Below are positions 14,384 to 21,464 of a stretch of 21,464 nt of DNA, piece by piece. The first letter of the stretch is position 1. Every line of letters begins with the position of its first letter. This stretch comes from Methanobacterium sp. PtaU1.Bin097 (GTDB lineage: Archaea > Methanobacteriota > Methanobacteria > Methanobacteriales > Methanobacteriaceae), in the NCBI GenBank assembly GCA_002067325.1, contig MVQY01000046.1, positions 1 to 21,464 on the forward strand, given 5' to 3'. The notes under the pieces were generated by a model, which was not told the origin of the DNA, made no database searches, and worked only from the letters and a program-made list of their open reading frames with translations. Both the position numbers and the translations under genes were made by a program.

Positions 14384-14914
14384 TTACTTTTTAACTTTTT
14401 CATAGGCAACTTGGACGGCTTTGGCGTTCTTTTCACCTATTTTACCAGGGAATGTTTCTTTAGTAACCTTTTCAATGGAATCCACTGAAACTATACCGCT
14501 GACACCGGCAAGCGCCCCTAGCATAACCGTGTTTACTATGGGCACGCCCAATATGTTCAGGGCAATTCCAGTGGCATCGATGTTATAGGATTCCACGTCT
14601 TTTATAAGATCAACATCATCAGTGGAATTTATTATTACTTTTCCATCTTCTTTAAGTCCAGATAATACATCTACAGCTTCTAGAAGTGTTTCATCTAAAA
14701 CAACAACATAATCGGGATTATAAACTTGATACCTTCTTCTTATGGGTTTATCAGATATTCTTGAGAAAGCCATAACTGGGGCGCCTTTTCGCTCAGCACC
14801 GAAGAATGGGAATGCTTGGCAGTATTTTCCATCTTCAAAAGCTGCCTTTGCAAGTATCTCAGCAGCTGTTACGGCACCTTGTCCGCCACGTCCGTGAAAA
14901 CGAATTTCGATCAT
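14384..14914 (-). CDS. porC: Pyruvate:ferredoxin oxidoreductase gamma subunit
   Basis: The 176-residue product is the CoA-contacting gamma subunit of the four-subunit archaeal enzyme. It shows the family signature [20 protein letters not shown] followed by [19 protein letters not shown] and ending [21 protein letters not shown]. It is the first gene of the operon. ATG at 14914 follows GGAGG at 14929-14925 with 10 nt spacing. Order porC-porD-porA-porB-porE-porF equals that of Methanococcus and Methanothermobacter. The similar subunits of 2-oxoglutarate or 2-oxoisovalerate enzymes are a weaker alternative, because the porE and porF companions mark pyruvate synthase. Confidence 0.94.
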
Positions 14915-14939
14915 TTTTTTTATTCCTCCATTCCTATAC

Positions 14940-15029
14940 TGATCTATATATTATAGTACGATCAACTCATTCCTCATAGTTAATCATTATAAATAGTAAT
15001 CATATTTAATCATTATAAATTGTAATATA
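14940..15029. promoter_or_regulatory. Divergent promoter region between porC and the dihydropteroate-synthase-like gene
   Basis: The gap is very AT-rich. TAATCATTATAAAT occurs twice exactly (14981-14994 and 15007-15020), 26 bp apart. Each contains TTATAAAT, a good TATA box toward the plus strand and, as ATTTATAA, toward the minus strand. The near-palindrome CTATATATTATAG at 14944-14956 is another possible minus-strand TATA box for porC. Which boxes are used cannot be decided from sequence. Confidence 0.4.
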
Positions 15030-15134
15030 TATACGTGATGGTCAATGTGAAGTTTAAGGTAAAAAGATGAAAATCTTAATTTATACGTGATGGTCAATGT
15101 AAAGATCAGAGGTAAAAAGATGAAAATCTTAATT
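15030..15134 (+). repeat. 52/53-bp tandem duplication of a translation start region
   Basis: Copy A (15030-15081) and copy B (15082-15134) are nearly identical: TATACGTGATGGTCAATGT, a purine stretch, then GTAAAAAGATGAAAATCTTA. Copy B contains the ribosome binding site AGAGGT and the real start. Copy A has the weaker TAAGGT, one base fewer, and an ATG at 15067 that reads only MKILIYT before stopping at 15090. The duplication therefore left a second, truncated start immediately upstream of the gene. Confidence 0.85.
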
Positions 15135-16673
15135 CTCACTGGAAAACTGGCAAGCGGAATAGTGGGGAGAGTAACATCCGAATCTGAACACCAGGTCCAT
15201 ACACTGACCATAAACACACCCATAGCTGCCTTTCTAACGCCCAAAAGAATCATCCAGGAACTGGAGAAGCTTGAACTGGAATATCTCACCTCCTTTGAAA
15301 TGATAATCACCCCCGGGCTTATAAGAAAAGACGTAAGTCCCGTGGAGGAGAAAACAGGTATTCCCACATATAAAGGTCCTAAAGACGCTGCAGATCTCCC
15401 GGTGGTCCTGGAGATGATTGAAAAACTGGAATTAAGTCCAAAAATCCCCGCTGACAAACTCATCGAGGACGAACTTAGAAAAAGGGCTTTACAATTTATA
15501 GAAGACTTCGAAAATGATAAAAGTAATGTTAAAAAGCTCTTGAAAAAGCCGGAAAATATCCGGGTGGGAAACCTGCCCGTGGGGAAAGACTTCCCCATGA
15601 GGGTGCTCGCCGAGATAGCCAACGCCCCCCTGCTAACAGAGGAGGAACTCCTCAAAAGAGCCCAGTACTACCTGGAAAACGGGGCGCACATGATCGACAT
15701 CGGGATGATAGCCGGAGAATCCCTGGAAGAGAAAATACCGGGTATGGTTAGGTTGTTGAAGGACAACCTGGGAGACGTACCGGTGAGCATAGACAGTCTG
15801 AACTCTAAGGAGTTAAAAGTGGCCATTGAATCCGGGGTTGACCTGGTTTTAAGCTTGGACCACGGTAACTTATATGAAGTTTTACCTTCAATACAGGATC
15901 ATAAAATACCCGCGGTGATACTACCCACGGATTTCAGCAGAAACTGGACACCAGCCACCATTGAAGAGAGGATCAACTCCCTGGAAAATCTGATGATAAA
16001 ATGTAAGGGCATCGACGTCATAGCCGATTTAATACTGGACCCTATAAACAGTAAGAGCATAGTGGATTCAGTGATAGCCTGCCACGACTTCAAAAAAAGG
16101 AACAGGATACCCCTCTTCATGGGAGTGGGCAACGTCACAGAACTCCTGGACACAGATTCAGTAGGAGCAAACGCACTACTATCCGGAATAGCCATGGAAT
16201 TAGGAGCAAGCGTACTGTTCACCGTTGAAGAAAGCGGGAAGACACTGGGAAGTGTGCATGAACTCAACGTCTCCTCCAAGATGATGTTCCTCGCTAAAAG
16301 CAGAGGTTCCATCCCCAAGGATCTGGGGATCAACTTACTGGTACTGAAGGATAAGCGGAAGGGCGAAATAGTGGAGGAAGATATCGACGTCCCCATAATA
16401 GATGGGGTGGAGGACTACGCATTCACCCAGGATCCCCTCGGCAGCTTCAAGATAATAGTAAAAGACGGCATGATAAACGCAGTCCACTACAAGAAAATGA
16501 AGCCAACTGTATCTGTCCAGGGAAAAACAGCAAAAGCCCTATATGACATGATCATAAAAGAGGGATTAATCAGCAGAATAGAACACGCCACCTACCTGGG
16601 GGCAGAACTCCAGAAGGCCGAGATAGCAGCCAAACTGGGTAAAAATTATACCCAGGATTTTCCCTTGTTTTGA
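15120..16673 (+). CDS. Dihydropteroate synthase-like protein of methanogens
   Basis: The 517-residue product belongs to the archaeal dihydropteroate-synthase-related family (TIGR00284-type, like M. jannaschii MJ0107). The N-terminal ~155 residues (MKILILTGKLASGIVGRV...) are family-specific. The pterin-binding TIM barrel follows, with LENGAHMIDIGMIAGESLEE, VPVSIDSLNSKELKVAIESG and VDLVLSLDHGN. A C-terminal segment (AVHYKKMKPTVSVQGKTAKAL onward) completes it. Methanogens make tetrahydromethanopterin rather than folate, so a role in pterin metabolism is plausible, but the exact reaction is not established. Start is ATG 15120 with AGAGGT 6 nt upstream; in-frame GTG 15087 and ATG 15090 would add 10-11 residues and have no clear ribosome binding site. 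The gene is divergent from por. Confidence 0.85.
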   Translation: MKILILTGKLASGIVGRVTSESEHQVHTLTINTPIAAFLTPKRIIQELEKLELEYLTSFEMIITPGLIRKDVSPVEEKTGIPTYKGPKDAADLPVVLEMIEKLELSPKIPADKLIEDELRKRALQFIEDFENDKSNVKKLLKKPENIRVGNLPVGKDFPMRVLAEIANAPLLTEEELLKRAQYYLENGAHMIDIGMIAGESLEEKIPGMVRLLKDNLGDVPVSIDSLNSKELKVAIESGVDLVLSLDHGNLYEVLPSIQDHKIPAVILPTDFSRNWTPATIEERINSLENLMIKCKGIDVIADLILDPINSKSIVDSVIACHDFKKRNRIPLFMGVGNVTELLDTDSVGANALLSGIAMELGASVLFTVEESGKTLGSVHELNVSSKMMFLAKSRGSIPKDLGINLLVLKDKRKGEIVEEDIDVPIIDGVEDYAFTQDPLGSFKIIVKDGMINAVHYKKMKPTVSVQGKTAKALYDMIIKEGLISRIEHATYLGAELQKAEIAAKLGKNYTQDFPLF

Positions 16674-16680
16674 AGTGAAA

Positions 16681-16696
16681 ATTATTTTATAATAAT
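16681..16696 (+). terminator. Weak AT hairpin after the dihydropteroate-synthase-like gene
   Basis: ATTATT-TTAT-AATAAT is a perfect 6-bp inverted repeat 7 nt after the stop, followed by T-rich sequence. It is a possible terminator, but its stem is entirely A/T. Confidence 0.25.
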
Positions 16697-16749
16697 TATT
16701 TAATAAATAGTAATATTTTTAAATTACTTAATTTAATAATTATCCACAG

Positions 16750-17270
16750 ATGAAAGCAATTAACTTATCTGATATTGATATTCACAAGATGACTCCTGAT
16801 GATGATATAGGATATTTTGACTGTGAAGATGAAGATCTAAATGAATTTATAAGGGAAGATGCTCTCAATCAGATGAATGCAAAAATAAGTGTGACTTATC
16901 TATGCCAGTATAAAGAGCAATTGTAGCATTTTTTACATTATCAGCTGATGCTATAAAAATAAACCTCGATGATTTGGAGAAATTTAAAGATAAAGACATT
17001 CATTATAAAGATTTTCCAGCTTTAAAGATTGGCCGTTTAGGTGTTTGTAATCCTTATCAGGGAAGAAATATAGGTACCCATCTTATACTTCTTATAATTG
17101 GCCAGGCCGTCAGATTAAGTAAAAAAATTGGTATACGTTATGTTTCAGTGGATGCGTATAAACATTCAGTAGGTTTTTATAAAAAGAAATATTTCGCTGA
17201 ATTTATACATGATAAAAGAAGAAAAACTGTCCCAATGTATTTAGATATACTTAAATTAGAGAAATCTTAA
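16750..17270 (+). pseudogene. GNAT-family N-acetyltransferase broken by a 1-bp frameshift
   Basis: ATG 16750 opens a frame that stops at 16926 (58 codons, MKAINLSDIDIHKMTPDDD... ending VTYLCQYKEQL). The remaining domain continues in another frame from about 16917 (AIVAFFTLSADAIKI...) to 17270. Adding one base near 16915 (giving TAT AAA GGA GCA ATT GTA) restores an unbroken protein of about 173 residues. The restored product has the GNAT acetyl-CoA loop (NPYQGRNIGTHLI) and the terminal SVDAYKHSVGFYKK. Its N-terminus (YFDCEDEDLNEFIREDALNQ) is like the small GNAT proteins that include TacT-type toxins acetylating charged tRNA. There is no slippery run at the break, so it is a mutation or a sequencing error. 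No ribosome binding site precedes the ATG. The downstream part could still be translated from an internal start at 16974. Confidence 0.8.
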
Positions 17271-17271
17271 G

Positions 17272-17283
17272 TACTATCTAGTA
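17272..17283. terminator. Perfect inverted repeat between two convergent genes
   Basis: TACTA-TC-TAGTA fills the 15-nt gap between the GNAT stop (17270) and the stop of the convergent small gene (17286). It may act as a shared terminator, but there is no T run directly after it. Confidence 0.3.
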
Positions 17284-17285
17284 AA

Positions 17286-17429
17286 TTAGAAAGGATGTTT
17301 TTTATAGGTTTCTATGGCTTTTTTCAGGAATTCAACCTCTTCTTTAGTGGGAGGTTCTTCCATTTTCTTTAAAAATCTTAGAGCATCCTTACCTTTAAGT
17401 ATTGGGGTTGGAGCTATTGGAGTTGCCAT
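17286..17429 (-). CDS. Small protein of 47 residues, unknown function
   Basis: The gene is supported by a strong ribosome binding site (AAGGGGAT, 4 nt before the ATG at 17429) and protein-like composition. It begins MATPIAPTPILKGKDALRFL, continues KKMEEPPTKEEVEF and ends KKAIETYKKHPF. The proline-rich start is followed by two predicted charged amphipathic helices. There is no cysteine, signal peptide or membrane segment. I recall short archaeal proteins with this TPxLxGKDA start being found next to small GNAT genes, which would fit an antitoxin-like partner, but I cannot verify this here. It lies tail-to-tail with the broken GNAT gene, 15 nt away, rather than in an operon with it. Function is unproven. 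Confidence 0.7.
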   Translation of the reverse strand: MATPIAPTPILKGKDALRFLKKMEEPPTKEEVEFLKKAIETYKKHPF

Positions 17430-17680
17430 GAAAATCCCCTTTTGTTATATAATTTATTGAGTAATTATATTGATTACTATCTATATTAATATCTATCATT
17501 TGTTAACTTAAACTGATTTTAGTAATTCGAAGTATCGTAATATATACATAAACACAATGAAGTTCTTCTATATTATATAGATATTAATTGGTTGTCTATT
17601 TAAGTACAACATATTCATTATTAATAAACCTCCATTGTATCAATAAAAAAATCATATGTCATATCTTCACGGAGTTTAAA
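17430..17680. promoter_or_regulatory. AT-rich divergent intergenic region
   Basis: This region separates the 47-residue gene from the tRNA thiolase gene. TATA-like stretches are TTATATAATTT (17444-17454, toward the minus-strand gene) and TATATTATATAG (17569-17580, toward the plus strand). GGAG at 17671-17674 is the ribosome binding site of the ATG at 17681. No RNA gene is apparent. Confidence 0.35.
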
Positions 17681-18652
<972 letters not shown>

Positions 18653-18713
18653 ATTATAATAAATAAATATTTTAGTAATAGGGGATTAATTTGGTAAATT
18701 TGAGGACAATAAT

Positions 18714-18914
18714 ATGCAGGTCAAGGTAATATTTGGAGAAGAGAACTTAACAGAAGATGTTCCTGAGGATTACACCATAAAAGAGCTCCTGAAGAAATTG
18801 GAGATACCATCAGAAACAGTGGTGGTTAAGAAAAATGAAGCGATCGTCATCGAGGAAGAGTTGATCCAGGAAGGAGACACCCTGGAGATTATAAAGGTTA
18901 TATTCGGTGGTTGA
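18714..18914 (+). CDS. MoaD/ThiS/TtuB-like ubiquitin-fold sulfur carrier protein
   Basis: The 66-residue product has the beta-grasp pattern of sulfur carriers: MQVKVIF strand, DYTIKELLKKLEI helix, ETVVVKKNEAIV strand, and a C-terminal IIKVIFGG. The terminal Gly-Gly is the site adenylated by an E1-like enzyme and converted to thiocarboxylate. Start ATG 18714 has GAGG 9 nt upstream. It lies 61 nt after the TtuA/Ncs6-like gene, so it is the likely sulfur donor for that enzyme, as TtuB is for TtuA. A role in molybdopterin or thiamine synthesis is possible but no such genes are nearby. The activating E1 enzyme is not in the window. Confidence 0.88.
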   Translation: MQVKVIFGEENLTEDVPEDYTIKELLKKLEIPSETVVVKKNEAIVIEEELIQEGDTLEIIKVIFGG

Positions 18915-18971
18915 AAGCCTAGGATACAGTGCCTGGAATAACCGTAGATGAAAACGTAGGGTAGGGCGTAA

Positions 18972-19985
18972 ATGGAAAACACAGAAATCTTAGAAGAACA
19001 TATATCCCGGTATTTCACCATAATAAACTACTCAACAGACCCAAAAAATCCTTATTTTATACTGGGAGATTATGATACAGACAGATTTGCCCAGCTAACC
19101 AGGGAACTGGAAGGGATAGGATACACACCATGGCTGGGGGAAGTTGAAGGAAACTACTATCTCCGATTAGGTAAATCACCCCCCAGGGGGAAATCAAGGT
19201 ACCATGTCCAGATTATACTCTTCATCGTCACCATAGCAACCACCATTTTCGCTGGGTATTACTTTGGCAGTGGCAGTATCATAGACGGAATAGCCTTCTC
19301 AGCTGCCATCATGGCCATACTCGGTACCCATGAGCTCGCCCATTACTTCGCCGCCAGGAAATATGATGTAGAAGCCACTCTACCCTACTTCATACCGGCA
19401 CCCACACTCATCGGGACCTTTGGAGCGGTGATAAATGTTAAATCACCCATACCCAATAAAAACGCCCTCTTTGACCTGGGGGCTAGCGGTCCCCTGGCAG
19501 GGCTTATCATCACCATCCCTGTATTATTTATTGGGATATACCTCTCCACAGTGGAGCCCTTACAGGCCGGGTCAGTCATATTCAACCCACCCTTGCTAAT
19601 GAGTATTATAGCCTACATCGCAGCCCCGGTGGTCCCTGAGGGGTATATGCTCAGCATCCATCCAGTGGCCTTCGCCGGCTGGGTGGGCATAGTGATTACC
19701 ATGCTCAACCTGATGCCTGTCTCCTTTTTAGATGGTGGACACATCTCCCGGTCAATTTTCAAACGGAAATTCCATAAAATCGTCTCCGTTGCAGGTATAA
19801 TAGTGACTGTGATTTTAGGCTGGATACCCATGGCCGTCTTAATGGCCATCATATTGTTCCTGTCCCGGGAACACCCCGGAGCCATGGACAACGTGGGAAA
19901 ATTAAGCAGAAACCGTAAAATATTATCTGTGGCACTGGTGCTGGTTTTACTGTTATGCCTGGCACCAGCCCCTTCATATATATAA
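18972..19985 (+). CDS. Site-2 protease family membrane metalloprotease (M50)
   Basis: The 337-residue product is a zinc protease that cuts inside membranes. It has a ~75-residue soluble N-terminal part, a membrane segment (ILFIVTIATTIFAGYYFGSG), the zinc motif HELAH at about residue 120 (GTHELAHYFAARK), several further hydrophobic helices, and the second zinc ligand in MPVSFLDGGH at about 249-258. A final helix (VALVLVLLLCLAPAPSYI) closes the protein. All three metal ligands are present, so it should be active. The substrate is unknown; relatives cleave membrane-bound regulators. The start at 18972 has only a weak purine run (AGGGTAGGG) upstream. It follows the sulfur carrier by 57 nt; a functional link is not evident. 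Confidence 0.9.
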   Translation: MENTEILEEHISRYFTIINYSTDPKNPYFILGDYDTDRFAQLTRELEGIGYTPWLGEVEGNYYLRLGKSPPRGKSRYHVQIILFIVTIATTIFAGYYFGSGSIIDGIAFSAAIMAILGTHELAHYFAARKYDVEATLPYFIPAPTLIGTFGAVINVKSPIPNKNALFDLGASGPLAGLIITIPVLFIGIYLSTVEPLQAGSVIFNPPLLMSIIAYIAAPVVPEGYMLSIHPVAFAGWVGIVITMLNLMPVSFLDGGHISRSIFKRKFHKIVSVAGIIVTVILGWIPMAVLMAIILFLSREHPGAMDNVGKLSRNRKILSVALVLVLLLCLAPAPSYI

Positions 19986-19995
19986 TATATGGTAG

Positions 19996-20010
19996 TCAAT
20001 TTAAAATTGA
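19996..20010 (+). promoter_or_regulatory. Perfect inverted repeat before the DUF89 gene
   Basis: TCAATTT-A-AAATTGA is a perfect 7-bp inverted repeat 11 nt after the protease stop and 42 nt before the DUF89 start. It may be an operator near the DUF89 promoter, or part of a terminator for the protease gene. Confidence 0.3.
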
Positions 20011-20051
20011 AATCTAAAGAATGTTTAAAAAGTTAATAGAGGCACGTTTTA

Positions 20052-20915
20052 ATGAAAGTTTACTACGAATGCGCACCGTGTTTCCTCCGGCAGGCCCGGG
20101 AGGCCCTGGATATGGCGACAACAGATGATGAACTGAAACTGGAGATAATGGAAGAGCTAACCAGTATTGTAGGGAAGAATTTCCGTAAAGGAGCAGTTTC
20201 CAATAAGATAGGAACCAGAATCCACCGAACTATAAAGGAGAGGACTGGAAATGAGGATCCCTACCTGATCCAGAAGGAAAAGTGTAACCAGATAGCCCAG
20301 CAATTCTTACCGGCAATCGAAAAGCTCCTGGAAGAAGATAACTCCCTTATAAACTATCTTAAGGCAGCTATCACTGGTAATATAATAGATTTCGGTGCGT
20401 TGGGACTCGATAGGGATATAGAAGCCCTGATCACCGAGACCATGCAGAAGGACCTGGCAGTGGATCACTCTGATCTACTGGAAGAAGAGTTACAGAAAGC
20501 AGGGAAGGTCCTGTACTTGGTGGATAACATTGGGGAAATCGTCTTTGACAAGTTACTAATCGAGAAACTCAGGGAGGACTATCAGGTGGAAGTTACGGTG
20601 GCGGTGAAGGAAAAACCCATACTCAACGACGCCTGCATCCCTGATGCCCTGGAAATAGGTTTAGATGAAGTTGCTGAGTTAACAACCATAGGTACAGACT
20701 CCATAGGAGTTATTTACGAGGACTTTTCACCAGAATTTGTGGAGAGATTCCAGGAAGCGGATCTGGTAATTGCCAAGGGACTGGGTAACTATGAAGGGCT
20801 GGGCGAAATAGAACCGGGTGCTAAACCAATATTCTGTCTTTTAAATGCCAAATGCCGGCCAATAGCCCTGAATATTGGCGTGGAAGTTGGAGATAACGTT
20901 GTGTTAAAACTTTAA
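20052..20915 (+). CDS. DUF89/ARMT1-like damage-control phosphatase family protein
   Basis: The 287-residue product begins with the archaeal DUF89 signature MKVYYECAPCFLRQAREALD (C8 and C11). An all-helical N-terminal half is followed by the metal-binding domain: LVDNIGEIVFDKLL (D158, N159, E162), KEKPILNDACI at ~190, and VIAKGLGNYEGL and LLNAKCRPIA near the end. Family members are metal-dependent phosphatases that remove abnormal or excess sugar and cofactor phosphates; the archaeal branch is structurally known (PH1575, AF1104), but its natural substrate is not settled. Start ATG 20052 has GAGG 9 nt upstream. The next gene begins 25 nt after the stop, so the two are likely co-transcribed. Confidence 0.88.
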   Translation: MKVYYECAPCFLRQAREALDMATTDDELKLEIMEELTSIVGKNFRKGAVSNKIGTRIHRTIKERTGNEDPYLIQKEKCNQIAQQFLPAIEKLLEEDNSLINYLKAAITGNIIDFGALGLDRDIEALITETMQKDLAVDHSDLLEEELQKAGKVLYLVDNIGEIVFDKLLIEKLREDYQVEVTVAVKEKPILNDACIPDALEIGLDEVAELTTIGTDSIGVIYEDFSPEFVERFQEADLVIAKGLGNYEGLGEIEPGAKPIFCLLNAKCRPIALNIGVEVGDNVVLKL

Positions 20916-20940
20916 TCTAAACAAAATGGTGGGTGAAATA

Positions 20941-21464
20941 TGAAAGTAGGGTTTTTAGGTTTTGGAGAAGTGGCATCGACCCTTTCCGGATGGCTTAAAG
21001 ATGCAGGGGTGGAAGTTTACACCTCCCTGAAAAATAGAAGCGTCAAAACACAGGTCCTGGCAGAAGATTGTGGGGTTAATACGTGTAAAGATAATAAAAC
21101 CCTGGCAGAGATTTCTGATATTTTGATATCAGCTGTTACACCGGCTGAAGCTGTAAATGTGGCTAGGGAAGTGGGTAAACATGTGAAGGGAATCTACGTA
21201 GATGTAAATAACATCTCACCCGGGACAGCTAAGGAGGCACTGGGCTACATTGAGAACGGGAAAACCGTTGATGCAGCCATAATAGGGGGTATAAAGAAGG
21301 AAGGAATACAAGTGCAGATTGTAGCGTCAGGAAGTTACGCGGAACAGTTTTCCAGTCTGAAACAGTATGGACTGAATATAAAAGTGATATCTCCGGATTT
21401 AGGTAAGGCCAAAACCCTGAAGATGTTTAGAAGTTCCTATACCAAGGGCGTTTCTGCACTGTTA
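20941..21464 (+). CDS. NAD(P)-binding oxidoreductase, 3-hydroxyisobutyrate dehydrogenase-like with DUF1932 region (partial)
   Basis: The reading frame is open from ATG 20941 to the window end (174 codons, C-terminus missing). GGTGGGTGAAAT before the ATG is a good ribosome binding site. The first residues MKVGFLGFGEVASTLSGWL are a Rossmann fold with GxGxxA. Then follow SDILISAVTPAEAV and the substrate-site motif YVDVNNISPGTAK, seen in beta-hydroxyacid dehydrogenases. The last part (KAKTLKMFRSSYTKGVSALL) carries the conserved lysine region and matches the beginning of DUF1932. The substrate is unknown. It follows the DUF89 gene by 25 nt. Confidence 0.82.

Noticed and set aside
14987..15655. Minus-strand frame over the start of the dihydropteroate-synthase-like gene
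   Set aside because: It is a serine-rich antisense frame crossing the divergent promoter region and has no family features.
16905..16926. Programmed frameshift in the GNAT gene
   Set aside because: The site has no slippery homopolymer or stimulatory hairpin, so a mutation or sequencing error is simpler.

Overview
The window looks like chromosome of a hydrogenotrophic methanogen, most likely Methanobacteriales and probably a Methanobacterium-like organism. The reasons are the complete archaeal CODH/acetyl-CoA synthase operon (cdhABC-cooC-cdhDE), the six-gene porCDABEF pyruvate synthase operon typical of hydrogenotrophic methanogens, archaeal promoter elements (AT-rich TATA boxes), strong GGAGG/GGTGATC ribosome binding sites, many TTG starts and a moderately AT-rich base composition. 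No sequence search was run, so the genus is an inference.

Layout. 1-606 is an AT-rich, apparently non-coding region carrying the promoter of a short plus-strand unit: a HEAT-repeat protein with an extra C-terminal domain, then an O6-alkylguanine-DNA alkyltransferase (ogt). From 2632 to 14914 everything reads on the minus strand as two consecutive operons. The por operon (14914 to 11134) encodes pyruvate:ferredoxin oxidoreductase subunits C, D, A, B and the polyferredoxins E and F. The cdh operon (10994 to 2632) encodes CODH alpha and epsilon, acetyl-CoA synthase beta, the nickel-insertion ATPase CooC, both corrinoid protein subunits, and finally a third PorE/PorF-like four-cluster ferredoxin. 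From about 15000 to the end the genes are mainly on the plus strand: a dihydropteroate-synthase-like protein, a frameshifted GNAT acetyltransferase facing a 47-residue gene, a TtuA/Ncs6 tRNA thiolase next to a ubiquitin-like sulfur carrier, a site-2 protease, a DUF89/ARMT1-like phosphatase and the start of an NAD(P)-binding oxidoreductase cut by the window end.

How the genes work together. The cdh products condense a methyl group from tetrahydromethanopterin, CO and CoA to acetyl-CoA. The por products then carboxylate acetyl-CoA to pyruvate. Both reactions consume reduced ferredoxin, and three related four-cluster ferredoxins sit in the two operons. The segment is therefore a continuous CO2-to-pyruvate assimilation island. 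The TtuA-like enzyme and its sulfur carrier form a likely tRNA 2-thiolation pair.

What stands out. Core enzymes are conventional, but the junctions are not. Short tandem duplications occur at four places: a 24-bp unit repeated about four times between cdhC and cooC, a 26-bp duplication of the porE/porF initiation region that creates a 9-codon ORF coupled to both neighbours, a 52/53-bp duplication of the start region of the dihydropteroate-synthase-like gene, and a 15-bp in-frame repeat inside the thiolase gene. The frameshifted GNAT gene and the convergent 47-residue gene are the best candidate for an uncharacterised accessory (possibly toxin-antitoxin-like) module. Several starts are corrected from ribosome binding sites, which removes apparent overlaps at cdhD/cdhE and porB/porE.
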